Of a stretch of 64,000 nucleotides of DNA, positions 18,300 through 26,803 are shown piece by piece. The notes under the pieces were generated by a model. It had not been told where the DNA came from. It saw only the letters and a program-made list of their open reading frames with translations, and made no database searches. The DNA is from Pseudomonadota bacterium (GTDB taxonomy: Bacteria; Desulfobacterota; Desulfovibrionia; Desulfovibrionales; Desulfovibrionaceae): assembly GCA_018817515.1 (NCBI GenBank), contig JAHIUD010000024.1, forward strand, positions 1-64,000, given 5' to 3'. Both the position numbers and the translations under genes were made by a program. Each line of letters begins with the position of its first letter. Positions within the stretch are counted from its first letter, which is position 1.

Positions 18300-19507
18300 C
18301 CCGCCCGGCCCTGGTTCAGATGTCCCGTCCAGCCCCTGCGCTGGAACAGGATGCTCAGGGCCACCCCTCCAAGATTCGCCACCAGGCCCACGGCCAGAAA
18401 TCCAGCATGCCCGGCCAGCCCCACGGCCAACCCGCCAAGCAACGGCCCAACGAGATTTCCAGCCTGCAGAGCCATGACCATGAGGTTGGAGTTGACGGCC
18501 TTGAGCGGCGGCTCGGAAAGGGCGTACATCAGCGCGTTGAGCGACGGCGGGCCCACGCCCATGCCCAGGCCCAGCACCAGCGCCGTGGCCACCACCATGC
18601 CGTGGGACTGGGCGCACCACAGCATGGCGAAGCCCAGGCCCGTCAGCGCATAGCACCACAGAATGAGCAGGGGCTTGCTGACCTCGTCGAAAAGCCTGTT
18701 GGCAGCCAGCCGCACCAGAAGCATGAGCGCGGTCTGGATGCTGAAAAAGACGCCGACGCTGCCCAGGCCCCGGCTGGCGAAGAGGCTCTTGGACAAGAAG
18801 AACAGGGCCGAAAAGTTGATGTAGTACACTGAGTTGAGCAGCAGCAACAGGCCGGTTGAGGGCACGCGCACGCTGGCCAGCATGGCCTTGAAGCCGACAC
18901 CCTGCCGGGATGGCCGCGCACTTTGGGCGGTGGGTGCCTGGCGCTGACGCAACAGGAACAGATTGACCAGCGCGGCGGGCGCCAGCGCCAGAGACATGAG
19001 CGCATATCCGTAGGCCGTGCCGGGCAATAGCCCGCCCAGGTGTTCAAAAGTGAAGGGCACGATGGAATAGGGCAAAAGCATGGCCACGGAGTAGAAGCCA
19101 AAGGCCTGGCCGCTGCGCTCGGGCGGAATGTGCGCCACCAGAAGCGTCATGGCCGCGGCAGAAAGCAGGGCGATGCCCGAGCCGTTGATAAGACGCAACG
19201 CGAGCATGCCCGCAGTGCTCGTGGCGAAGAGATAGCCCAGGCCGCAGGCGATGAGCAGGGCGATGCCCACATACACCGCGCGCGGAGCGTTGTGCACGCT
19301 CAGGCGTGGGGTGACGTACAGGAAGGCGAGCATGGTCGACAGGGCCGAGGCGCTGAGAATAGGCCCGCGCCAGGCCTGCGCGATGCCGAGCTGCTCCAGA
19401 TAGGTGTAGAGGCTGTAGAAAACCGAAGTGTTGCAGTAGGCCAGCAGGGTAAGCAGGCACAGCGACAGGAAACGGACGGTGAACAGGGGCGGGCGCGGTG
19501 AGCTCAT
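18296..19507 (-). CDS. MFS family transporter
   Basis: A 403-residue membrane protein with about 12 hydrophobic helices and the loop-2/3 pattern of the major facilitator superfamily (SALSTMLAFLYVTPRLSVHN, short form LYVTPRLSVHN). It probably exports a small molecule; the substrate cannot be inferred. The start ATG has no clear ribosome site, so it may lie slightly inside. It ends overlapping fapA tail to tail. Confidence 0.82.
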   Translation of the reverse strand: MSSPRPPLFTVRFLSLCLLTLLAYCNTSVFYSLYTYLEQLGIAQAWRGPILSASALSTMLAFLYVTPRLSVHNAPRAVYVGIALLIACGLGYLFATSTAGMLALRLINGSGIALLSAAAMTLLVAHIPPERSGQAFGFYSVAMLLPYSIVPFTFEHLGGLLPGTAYGYALMSLALAPAALVNLFLLRQRQAPTAQSARPSRQGVGFKAMLASVRVPSTGLLLLLNSVYYINFSALFFLSKSLFASRGLGSVGVFFSIQTALMLLVRLAANRLFDEVSKPLLILWCYALTGLGFAMLWCAQSHGMVVATALVLGLGMGVGPPSLNALMYALSEPPLKAVNSNLMVMALQAGNLVGPLLGGLAVGLAGHAGFLAVGLVANLGGVALSILFQRRGWTGHLNQGRAG

Positions 19508-19600
19508 TTATGCAAGCGCCTAGCCCCCGCCGAACGTCAGGTCAAGAGGTGAGCACCTGCATACCAGGGCGCTGCCTTTAGGCTCCGTGCGGCTTGGGAC

Positions 19601-19870
19601 GCCTCCGGCGGCCTGAGCCTGGGACGCCTCCGGCGGCCAAAGGGCCTGAGGCCCTTTGGAATCCACGTATGGCCCCCTTCCGGGGGAGGAGTGTACGTGG
19701 AGGGATGGAGCTTTGGGGTGTGCGGTGGAGCGAATTTGAAGCGAACCTGAAGACCATGAGAAAGGCGCTCTCCCGTGACTTCTCCCAAAGAAAGCCGAAA
19801 GGGCTGCTTCAGGATCCTCCTGAGGCAGCCCTCTCGGCGTACTGGGGGGCTGGGGGCCTCAGGCCCGCAG
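19601..19870 (-). repeat. Dispersed 3' hairpin element, copy B (inverted, partial)
   Basis: This non-coding block follows the minus-strand ferredoxin gene in the same sense. Read on the minus strand it shows the same opening stem as copies A and C (arms 19819-19831 and 19801-19813, extended outward by GCCGA pairs), then the TTCTTTGGG and ACGGGAGAG remnants. The second stem is replaced by another hairpin (CCACGTA at 19663-19669 with TACGTGG at 19694-19700, inner CCCCC/GGGGG). Two GCCTCCGGCGGC copies lie at 19601-19612 and 19626-19637. No gene is present between 19508 and 19877. Confidence 0.65.
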
Positions 19871-19877
19871 CAAGAAA

Positions 19878-20147
19878 TCAGTAGAACTCTTCAGTCCAGC
19901 CTTCGGCGGTGATGCAGCGGCGCGGGCACAGGCTGATGGCTTCGCGGACCTCGTCGTGGGTGGCGAACTGGCGCTTCAGGCTAGGCCGCCCGAGGTCGTC
20001 GTCCCACTCGAAGATCTCCGGGCAGATGTCGCAGCAACCGGAGCAGGCGTTGCATTCCGAGGGGTCGACGAGGACCTCGTGGAGTGTGCTGGCCTCATCC
20101 GAAGGGCTCTGCTGGGCGCTTGTCTGCTGTGCAGCGGGCTGAAGCAT
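19878..20147 (-). CDS. Single-cluster [4Fe-4S] ferredoxin
   Basis: An 89-residue electron carrier. The motif CNACSGCCDICPEIF followed by a distal CPRRC matches the CxxCxxC...C pattern plus distal Cys-Pro of Desulfovibrio ferredoxin I (CxACxxCxxxCPxxF). An extra Cys lies at the position of the fourth spacing. The first 28 residues are Gln/Ser/Ala-rich and not conserved. Such ferredoxins feed oxidoreductases, and here a link with the NuoEFG-less complex I is possible but speculative. The hairpin element copy B lies directly downstream. Confidence 0.88.
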   Translation of the reverse strand: MLQPAAQQTSAQQSPSDEASTLHEVLVDPSECNACSGCCDICPEIFEWDDDLGRPSLKRQFATHDEVREAISLCPRRCITAEGWTEEFY

Positions 20148-20201
20148 GGTCTGGCCTCCGAAGGTCTTGCGACACTTCCGGCACGGCGCAGGCCGGAGGC
20201 G

Positions 20202-21215
20202 TCAGACGTTGAACCGGAACTCTATGATGTCGCCGTCTTGAACATGATAATCTTTACCTTCTAGTCTGGCAAGGCCCAGCTCCTTCGCTTTCTTGAAATC
20301 GCCGGCCTTGAGGAAGTCGTCGTAGCCGATGACCTCGGCGCGGATGAAGCCCTTCTGGAAGTCCGTGTGGATGACTCCGGCGGCCTCGGGGGCTGTGGCG
20401 CCCACGCGCACCGGCCAGGAGCGCACCTCCGGCGGCCCGGCGGTGAGGAAGCTCATGAGGCCGAGGAGCTTGTAGGTGCGGGAGATGACCATGGACAGGG
20501 CGCTTTCGCTGAGGCCCAGGTCGGTCAGGAACATGGCCCGTTCCTCGGGGTCCTCGATGGCCGCGAGTTCGCGCTCCAGGCGGGCGGACACGGCCATGTG
20601 CATCTGGCTCAGGCCGTCGGCGGGCAGTTCATAGGAGCCCATGTCCTTCTCGGCGATGTTCCAGGTGTACAGGATGGGCTTGGCCGTGAGGAAGCGGTAG
20701 CCGCGCATGCAGGGCTCGCTGCACAGCGCCGGATCCACGCGCAGGGGCTTCTCGTCCTCGAGCAGGGCGCGGGCCTTGGCCAGGCATTCCTCCTCCTTGG
20801 TGTCCACCAGGTCCTTGTTCTTCTTTTTGTCGCTGGCCATGCGTTCCATGCGCTTTTCGATGACCGCGAGGTCGCTGACCAGCAGGTCGGCCTCCACCGC
20901 GCCATACTGCTGCTTGGGGTCGGCCAGGCCGCTGAAGGCGTCGAGCACGCAGAGCAGGCAGTCGTACGGGCGAATGTCGTTGAGCACCTTTTCGCCCAGG
21001 CCGTGGCCTTTGCCGCCGCCTCCGGGCACGTCGAGGTACTCGATCTCGCTTAGGGTGACTTTCTTGGGGGTGAACAGCTTGATGAGCGGGTCCAGGCGCG
21101 GCTCCGGCACCTTGACCATGGCGCGGTTGCCGGCGGTGGCGGCCTTTTCGCCGGACAGGGCGGCGAACATGTCGGTCTTTCCAGAGCCGGAAAAACCGAA
21201 GATGGCGGTTTTCAT
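20202..21215 (-). CDS. YchF/Obg-related NTPase (DUF933 C-terminal domain)
   Basis: A 337-residue P-loop protein. The G1 motif is GFSGSGKT at residues 7-14, unlike the GxPNVGKS of true YchF. DVPGGGGKG is the G3 region, and YTWNIAEKD carries the NxxE pattern that replaces NKxD in YchF and favours ATP over GTP. The end KGFIRAEVIGYDDFLKAG with VQDGDIIEFRFNV matches the DUF933/TGS-like domain. The ATG at 21215 has AAGGA upstream and begins directly at the G1 strand; a frame reaching 21398 adds 61 residues without similarity. Confidence 0.85.
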   Translation of the reverse strand: MKTAIFGFSGSGKTDMFAALSGEKAATAGNRAMVKVPEPRLDPLIKLFTPKKVTLSEIEYLDVPGGGGKGHGLGEKVLNDIRPYDCLLCVLDAFSGLADPKQQYGAVEADLLVSDLAVIEKRMERMASDKKKNKDLVDTKEEECLAKARALLEDEKPLRVDPALCSEPCMRGYRFLTAKPILYTWNIAEKDMGSYELPADGLSQMHMAVSARLERELAAIEDPEERAMFLTDLGLSESALSMVISRTYKLLGLMSFLTAGPPEVRSWPVRVGATAPEAAGVIHTDFQKGFIRAEVIGYDDFLKAGDFKKAKELGLARLEGKDYHVQDGDIIEFRFNV

Positions 21216-21378
21216 GAGGATTCCTTGTGTTGTCAATGCCGGGTGGCGTGTCTCGCAGGGGCAGGAGTGTAGGCGGGAACCGGGCCGGAGGCAAGCCCGG
21301 CCTGGGCCCGGGCGCGCGTTTGAATCCCGGCGGAAATTGCCGTAGGGTTGGGGTGCATGAAATTCGAGGGGGATATCC

Positions 21379-21936
21379 ATGTCGGGCGAGGCGAACATCT
21401 ATCTCATCGGCGCGCGGGCCTGCGGCAAGACAACCCTGGGCCGCAGGCTGTCGGCCAGGCTCAAGCGGCCCTTTGTGGACACGGACCAGCGCGTGCTTTT
21501 GCGCACGGGCAAGACCGTGGCCCAGCTCGTGGCCGAGGGCGGCTGGGCGGCCTTCCGCGAGGCCGAGACCCTGGCCCTGTCCGAGGTGGCCGTGTTTACC
21601 GGCCAGGTGGTGTCCTGCGGCGGCGGCATCGTGCTGGAGCAGGAGAACCGCGACCTCCTGGCCGGGGGCCGGGTGTTCTACCTCAAGGCTCCGGTGGAGG
21701 TGCTGGCCGGGCGGCTGGAGCGCGCGCCGGGCCATGCCCAGCGGCCCACGCTCACGGGTGCGGACATCGTGTCCGAGGTGCGCCAGGTGCTGGCCGAGCG
21801 CGAGGCCCTGTACCTGGGCTGCGCCAAGGTCGTGCTGCGCGCGGATCTACCTCTGGGGGCCCTGGTGGACGAAGCCCTGGCCGAGATCGACCGCCTTGAG
21901 GGGCGCCAGAAGAAACAGGCGCCGGACCAGGGCTAG
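21379..21936 (+). CDS. aroK: Shikimate kinase
   Basis: Phosphorylates shikimate at the 3-hydroxyl in the chorismate pathway. The 185-residue protein has the P-loop GARACGKT (residues 11-18), FVDTD for magnesium and shikimate binding, the FREAE arginine region and VSCGGGIV, the shikimate-site GGG. GAGGGGGAT precedes the ATG. Chorismate synthase lies 6 kb further in the same orientation, and the GAK cluster lies between them. Confidence 0.92.
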   Translation: MSGEANIYLIGARACGKTTLGRRLSARLKRPFVDTDQRVLLRTGKTVAQLVAEGGWAAFREAETLALSEVAVFTGQVVSCGGGIVLEQENRDLLAGGRVFYLKAPVEVLAGRLERAPGHAQRPTLTGADIVSEVRQVLAEREALYLGCAKVVLRADLPLGALVDEALAEIDRLEGRQKKQAPDQG

Positions 21937-22048
21937 GGATCGAGGGCGAGATTGGGGGCGGCGTTGCCAGGGCCGCGCGAATCCCGTAGCATGGTTTTGG
22001 CTGGGAAGGCTGCGGCATTCGCCGAGCAGAGCGGGCAGAGGAGTGCGC

Positions 22049-22702
22049 ATGGGTTCATGGAAAATTGAGCAGGAGCTCGCCGCCGCTGGCTTGCCGCAGT
22101 TCCTGCGGGACTTGGCCACCGCCCTGGAGTCTGGCGCTGCCGGGGACATTTCCGGCGGCGTTCTGAGCGGCCTGCCCCTGGACGACCTGCGCAAGCTGGT
22201 GCTGGTGGCCGAGCGTCGTAGCGGCGCGATCACGCTGAAGCTCAAGGCCAAGCGCAGCGGCGAGGTCCGCGTGCCCACCAAAGCCAAGGCCGCCCACAAG
22301 CCCGCCCACATGTCCGCCCACATGTCCGCCAGCAAGGCCACGCCTCCGCACAAGGTCCCGGACAAGGACAAGGACAAGGCCCAGGCCGCGCGTGAGAAGT
22401 ACCGCCAGCTCAAGAAGACCCTGCAGACCGACTTCAAGGCCATGCAGGCCGCAGCAGGCGAGGGGCGCCTGCCGGGCGGCGAGACGCTGGAGAGCTTCCT
22501 CTGCCTGGCCGAGCTCATGGCCCAGGGCGAGCAGCCGGTGAGCGGCGCGGCCCTGGCGGAGATGGCCCCGGCCAACACGGCATTTCTGGACGACTGCCAG
22601 GCCTTGCGCCGGGCGCATTCGGCGCGCGATGCCGCGGCCCTGGGCGCGGCGCTGGAGCGCCTGGCCCGGCGCAAGTCGGCCTGCCACGCGCAGTTCCGCT
22701 GA
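22049..22702 (+). CDS. GAK-system XXXCH-type protein
   Basis: A 217-residue soluble protein whose C-terminus ends with a Lys-Ser-Ala-Cys-His segment (KSACHAQFR), the Cys-His signature for which this family is named. Around residues 75-115 lies a Lys/His/Pro-rich linker including a 12-bp direct repeat (GCCCACATGTCC twice) and DKDKDK. The N-terminal 65 residues look like a short regulatory domain resembling the amphi-Trp type. GAGGAG precedes the ATG. It opens a run of six same-strand genes to 27964. The function is unknown; the Cys-His end could bind metal or heme. Confidence 0.72.
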   Translation: MGSWKIEQELAAAGLPQFLRDLATALESGAAGDISGGVLSGLPLDDLRKLVLVAERRSGAITLKLKAKRSGEVRVPTKAKAAHKPAHMSAHMSASKATPPHKVPDKDKDKAQAAREKYRQLKKTLQTDFKAMQAAAGEGRLPGGETLESFLCLAELMAQGEQPVSGAALAEMAPANTAFLDDCQALRRAHSARDAAALGAALERLARRKSACHAQFR

Positions 22703-22717
22703 AAGGAGCGAGAGAGC

Positions 22718-23878
22718 ATGCATCGAGACGACAGCGGCGCGGCTTGCGCCAGCCCCGTGGCAACGCACAGCCTGACCCCGGAGATCACCGAGGCCGACGA
22801 GCGGCTGTTCGCGGCCATCACCTCCACCGAGCTGGACGAGGCCGCGCGGGTGCGCATCACCACGCCCGCCATGGTCCAGCCGAACCAGGAGGCCGTGCTG
22901 GCCGTGCACTGGCACCCGGAGTTCGTGCCCATGGAGCTCATCCGCACGCGCATCGAGGCCACGTACCCGGCCATGCGCACGCAGCTCATCATCCCCACCC
23001 AGCACAACGAGCTTCTGGAGTATGGCCCGTACACCGGGGTCGAGGCGGACTGCTACTCGCGCGGGTTCAACCAGAAGGTGCAGATACTCTTGCACTTCCG
23101 CACCGAGCGCCTGAAGGACGCCGGGGTGCTTCGCAGCATGCTGGCGCACACTCTGAATTACCGCTCCACACAGCTCTTCGACTACCTGCAGGCCGTCACC
23201 GGCGAGGACGACGCCATCCTCTCCGCCAGCGCCCGCGAGACCGGCATCGAGGAGGAGATCGTGGCCCTGGCCCGGCTGCTCTGCCGCAAGCTTTCGCTGC
23301 TGCTGGACAAGAACGGCGACCAGTTGGCCCAGGATGCCTTCAAGAACAAGCTGGTGCGCAATTTCGTGGACGGCTACCGGGGGCTTTTGGGCGACCGGCT
23401 GGTGAACCGCGCCCAGGTCTTCCTCAAGGCCGTGAAGCAGCTGGTCAAGGCCCAGTTCCCGCTGACCTATTTCTATCGCACCACGGAGTTCATCGAGGAG
23501 GCGCGGGCCCTTGGCGGCGGGGTGGTCATCCCGCACCCGGAGCAGTTCTGGCCCATCCTGCTGGCGGAGTACGACGTGGACGGCTACGAGGTTTGGAACC
23601 CGCAGTCCCAGCGCTACACCGAGTTTCTCATCAACGTGCTGCACGAGAAGAACCGCCGCCGCAGCGCGGGCGCGCGTCGCATGCTGGTGTTCATGGGCGA
23701 CGACACGCACATGGGCGAAAAGACACTGGCCCCGGGCAACGGCGACTCGTCCAAGCTGCGGCGCGAGATAGGCCTGCAGCCCGCCTGGGACGACCTGTCC
23801 ATCGGCAAGAAGCTCATCGTGGCCGACATGGACCGGGTGCGCGTCATCGAAGAATACACCGCGCGGCTTGACGGCTAG
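22718..23878 (+). CDS. Conserved hypothetical protein of the GAK-type cluster
   Basis: A 386-residue soluble protein that I cannot place in a family. Visible features are AVHWHPEFVP near residue 65 and IPTQHNELLEYGPYTGVE near residue 100, which together could form a metal site reminiscent of PHP phosphoesterases, and a C-terminal FMGDDTHMGEKT. A helical middle part has charged segments. AAGGAG precedes the ATG, and the gene is 15 bases after the XXXCH stop. Its fixed place in the cluster suggests a catalytic partner of the kinase and ATP-grasp genes. Confidence 0.7.
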   Translation: MHRDDSGAACASPVATHSLTPEITEADERLFAAITSTELDEAARVRITTPAMVQPNQEAVLAVHWHPEFVPMELIRTRIEATYPAMRTQLIIPTQHNELLEYGPYTGVEADCYSRGFNQKVQILLHFRTERLKDAGVLRSMLAHTLNYRSTQLFDYLQAVTGEDDAILSASARETGIEEEIVALARLLCRKLSLLLDKNGDQLAQDAFKNKLVRNFVDGYRGLLGDRLVNRAQVFLKAVKQLVKAQFPLTYFYRTTEFIEEARALGGGVVIPHPEQFWPILLAEYDVDGYEVWNPQSQRYTEFLINVLHEKNRRRSAGARRMLVFMGDDTHMGEKTLAPGNGDSSKLRREIGLQPAWDDLSIGKKLIVADMDRVRVIEEYTARLDG

Positions 23879-23902
23879 CGCATTCATTCCTGGGGGGGAA
23901 CA

Positions 23903-24175
23903 ATGGGCCATGATCAGCGGTTTGTCTTTGAATCCATGCAGGATGCGCAGAGCATCCGCAAATATCTGGAGGCCGTCATGGAGGGCCTGGACAAGGGCCG
24001 CCTGGTGGTGACCACCGGCAGCGAGGAGTTCGTGCTGGAGCCTGCCGGGCTCATGAACTTCATCGTGAAGGCGCGCCGCCGGGGCGGCGAGGGACGCCTG
24101 TCCCTGTCCATCACCTGGAAGTGCCCGGAGGCCGAGTCGCCCAGGTCCGACGAGACCTTGAGCATCAAGGCTTAA
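23903..24175 (+). CDS. Amphi-Trp domain protein
   Basis: A 90-residue protein with the pattern of the amphi-Trp family: FESMQDAQSIRKYLEAVMEGL, shown in part as SIRKYLEAVMEGL, then GRLVVTTGSEEFVLEP, MNFIVKARRRGGEGRLSLSI and the terminal Trp in ITWK. The domain is known from GAK-system neighbourhoods; its role is not established. GGGGGGA precedes the ATG, and the next gene follows seven bases after the stop. Confidence 0.8.
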   Translation: MGHDQRFVFESMQDAQSIRKYLEAVMEGLDKGRLVVTTGSEEFVLEPAGLMNFIVKARRRGGEGRLSLSITWKCPEAESPRSDETLSIKA

Positions 24176-24182
24176 GGCAGTC

Positions 24183-25844
24183 ATGTTCGCCCTGGAGGGA
24201 CTTGAGGAGAATTTCCGCTTCCTGGTGCTTGAGGTCACAAGCCAGGTCAGCGAGACCCGCGCCTTCTTGTTTGCGCCCAGTCACGAGGGCTACGACAAGG
24301 TCGTCTCGCGCGACGACTACATCGACAACCTGAAGAACATCGTGGAGGAGAAGTGCTTCTCCAAGATCCACAACGAGCGCGGGCTGTCCAAGCGCGACAT
24401 CGACCGCATCCGGGGCCTGCAGATCATCTCCGGCAACCTGGAGCGCATCGCCGACTACTGCGTGAACATAGCCGGCCAGGTGCGCTACCTGACGGACAAG
24501 AACCTGCTGGCACGCCGCGATCCGGGCCCGCTGTTCGACATCATCGAGGAGAGCCTCTCGCGCATCCTTGAGGTGCGCTCCCGGGCCGAGGTGGCCGGGG
24601 CGCTCGGCATCTGCCGCTCCGAGTTCGAGCTGGACCGGCTCTACAAGGACGCCTTCGACCATTTCATGAACGACTTGCGGCGGGGCCGCGAGGTCGAGAA
24701 CTGCATCACCGCCATCTTCATCTTCCGCTACCTTGAGCGCATCGGCGACTCGCTTCTCAACATCGGCGAGGCGCTGCTCTTTTCGGTCATCGGCGAGAAG
24801 ATCAAGATCGAGCAGTTCCAGGCCCTGCAGCAGAACCTCTCCCAGTCGGGCTTTGAGGGCGACGTGGGCGACATCGACTTCCGCTCCATCTGGGGCACGC
24901 GCTCGGGCTGCCGCATCGGCCGGGTGACCTCGCGCGACGCCGCCCCGGACCCGGCCCAGAGCGGCATCTTCAAGGAGGGCAACCTGAAGAAGATGCGCCG
25001 CGAGCGCGAGAACATCGAGTTCTGGGCCAAGATCTCGCCCGGCACCGGCCCGCGCATCTTCAGCTACAACGAGGACGGCGACAGCGCCTCCATGCTCGTG
25101 GAGTTTCTGCCCGGCTGCACCTGGAACGAGGTGGTGCTCACGGCGGAGTGGGACATCCTGGAGGACGCCATCTTCGTCTTCGAGCAGACCGTGGGCGACA
25201 TCTGGCGCTCCACCCTGGAACGCGGCCCCCTGGCCGTGGGCTACATGGCCCAGCTGGACGGCCGCCTGGCCGCCGTGCGCCACGTGCACCCGGACTTCTT
25301 CCGCAAGGAGCGCCACCTGGGACATGTGCGGCTGGCCTCCACCGAGGAGCTGTTCCAGTCCTGCCGGGAGATCGAGCCCGCGCTTTTTGCCCCCATGACC
25401 GTGCTGCTGCACGGGGACTTCAACGCCAACAACATCGTCTACGACCACGCGGCCCCGCGCGTGCACTACGTGGATCTGCACCGCTCCCGCCGGGGCGACT
25501 GGGTGGAGGACGTCAGCGTGTTTTTGGTGTCCTTCTTCCGCATGCCCATTTTCGAACCCGCCCTGCGCGGGCGCATCAACCACATGATCGCCTCGTTCTT
25601 CGCCCACGCCCACGTCTTCGCCGACGACATCGGCGACGGCACCTGGCAGGCCCGGCTGGCGCTGGGGCTCACGCGGTCGCTGTTCACCAGCACGCGCTTC
25701 GAGCTGAACTACGACTTCGCCCGGGAGATGTCCCTGCGCGCCCACTACCTCATGGAGGGGCTGGCGGAGCACCGGGCCCTGCACGAGCAGGCGGGCACGC
25801 CCTGGGAGGATTACCATTTGCCCAAACCCGTGCTGTTCACCTAG
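24183..25844 (+). CDS. PhoU-like domain fused to an aminoglycoside-phosphotransferase-like kinase
   Basis: A 553-residue two-part protein. Residues 1-215 are all-helical with two PhoU-like repeats (GNLERIADYCVNIAGQ and YLERIGDSLLNIGEALLF). Residues about 270-553 are a kinase of the APH/choline kinase fold: the catalytic loop LLHGDFNANNIVYD (HGDxxxxN) and the metal-binding YVDLHRSRRGDWVED (D in place of DFG). Known PhoU proteins sense phosphate status; APH enzymes phosphorylate small molecules. The fusion implies a kinase controlled by a PhoU module. It sits inside the GAK-type cluster between the amphi-Trp and ATP-grasp genes. Confidence 0.82.
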   Translation: MFALEGLEENFRFLVLEVTSQVSETRAFLFAPSHEGYDKVVSRDDYIDNLKNIVEEKCFSKIHNERGLSKRDIDRIRGLQIISGNLERIADYCVNIAGQVRYLTDKNLLARRDPGPLFDIIEESLSRILEVRSRAEVAGALGICRSEFELDRLYKDAFDHFMNDLRRGREVENCITAIFIFRYLERIGDSLLNIGEALLFSVIGEKIKIEQFQALQQNLSQSGFEGDVGDIDFRSIWGTRSGCRIGRVTSRDAAPDPAQSGIFKEGNLKKMRRERENIEFWAKISPGTGPRIFSYNEDGDSASMLVEFLPGCTWNEVVLTAEWDILEDAIFVFEQTVGDIWRSTLERGPLAVGYMAQLDGRLAAVRHVHPDFFRKERHLGHVRLASTEELFQSCREIEPALFAPMTVLLHGDFNANNIVYDHAAPRVHYVDLHRSRRGDWVEDVSVFLVSFFRMPIFEPALRGRINHMIASFFAHAHVFADDIGDGTWQARLALGLTRSLFTSTRFELNYDFAREMSLRAHYLMEGLAEHRALHEQAGTPWEDYHLPKPVLFT

Positions 25845-25856
25845 GGGGGCGGGGAG

Positions 25857-26795
25857 ATGCGCATCGCTGTCGTGGGCATACCCGGAGGCTGGTCTTCGGA
25901 GGCATTGGCGGACGCCGTGGGCAAGGCCACGGGGCAGCGCCTGCTGGTGGACCTGGACGCCGCCCGGCTTGATCTGGCTGCGGGCAGCGTGCTCTGCCCC
26001 TGCACCGGCGCCGCTCCCGGCCAAGGTCTGGTGGACCTCTGCCGACTGGACGCCGTGCTCATCAAGAAGGCCGCGCCGCAGTATTCGCCGGACATGCTCG
26101 ACCGTCTGGAGATCCTGCGCTTCGTGGCCGGGCGCGGTGTGCCCTGCTTTTCCGATCCGACGCGGATCCTGCGCCTGGTGGACCGCCTGGCCTGCACGGT
26201 GACCTTGTCCCTGGCCGGGCTGCCCCTGCCGCCCACCACCATCACCGAGGACCCCGCCTGCGCGCTCGACGCCGTGCTGGGCTATGGCCGCGCGGTCTTG
26301 AAGCCCCTGTTCACCTCCAAGGCGCGCGGCATGGTGCTGCTGGACGCCGCCAACCAGGGCCGGGACGCGGCGCGCGTGGTTCTGGAGCGTTTCCATGCCT
26401 CCAACAAGGTCATGTACATCCAGCAGGCGCTGGACCTGCGCGGCCAGGACCTGGGCGTGTGCTTTCTGGGCGGCGAGTATCTGGGCACCTACGCCCGGCG
26501 CAAGAACGTCAGCCCTGACTCGGGTGGCGAGGTCTCCTGGAGCACCAGCACCGAGAGCGGCGGCCGCTACGCCGCCTTTGACCCGCCCCGGGAGATCGTC
26601 GAGCTGGCGGCGCGCGCCCAGAAGCCCTTCGGCCTGGACTTCACCTGCGTGGACGTGGCCCTCACCGACAGCGGGCCGTATGTCTTCGAGGTCTCGGCCT
26701 TTGGAGGCTTCAAGGGGCTCAAGCAGGCCTGCGGCATCGACGTGGCCGAGCTGTTCACGGCCCACGTGCTGCGCCGCCTGGAGCAGGGCCGGTAG
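25857..26795 (+). CDS. GAK-system ATP-grasp enzyme
   Basis: A 312-residue ATP-grasp ligase related to RimK. GRAVLKPLFTSKARGMVLL is the ATP-binding lysine strand, QALDLRGQDLGVCFLG and ARRKNVSPDSGGEVSWS form the grasp loops, and GLDFTCVDVAL with YVFEVSAFGGF gives the magnesium-binding acidic residues. Such enzymes ligate a carboxylate to an amine or thiol through acyl-phosphate. GGGGCGGGGAG precedes the ATG. It belongs to the cluster with the HprK-related kinase nine bases downstream. Confidence 0.85.
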   Translation: MRIAVVGIPGGWSSEALADAVGKATGQRLLVDLDAARLDLAAGSVLCPCTGAAPGQGLVDLCRLDAVLIKKAAPQYSPDMLDRLEILRFVAGRGVPCFSDPTRILRLVDRLACTVTLSLAGLPLPPTTITEDPACALDAVLGYGRAVLKPLFTSKARGMVLLDAANQGRDAARVVLERFHASNKVMYIQQALDLRGQDLGVCFLGGEYLGTYARRKNVSPDSGGEVSWSTSTESGGRYAAFDPPREIVELAARAQKPFGLDFTCVDVALTDSGPYVFEVSAFGGFKGLKQACGIDVAELFTAHVLRRLEQGR

Positions 26796-26803
26796 CCCCG
26801 GGC

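Noticed and set aside
22055-24238. A 727-codon open frame on the minus strand
   Set aside because: Antisense to the first three GAK-cluster genes, without similarity or ribosome site.
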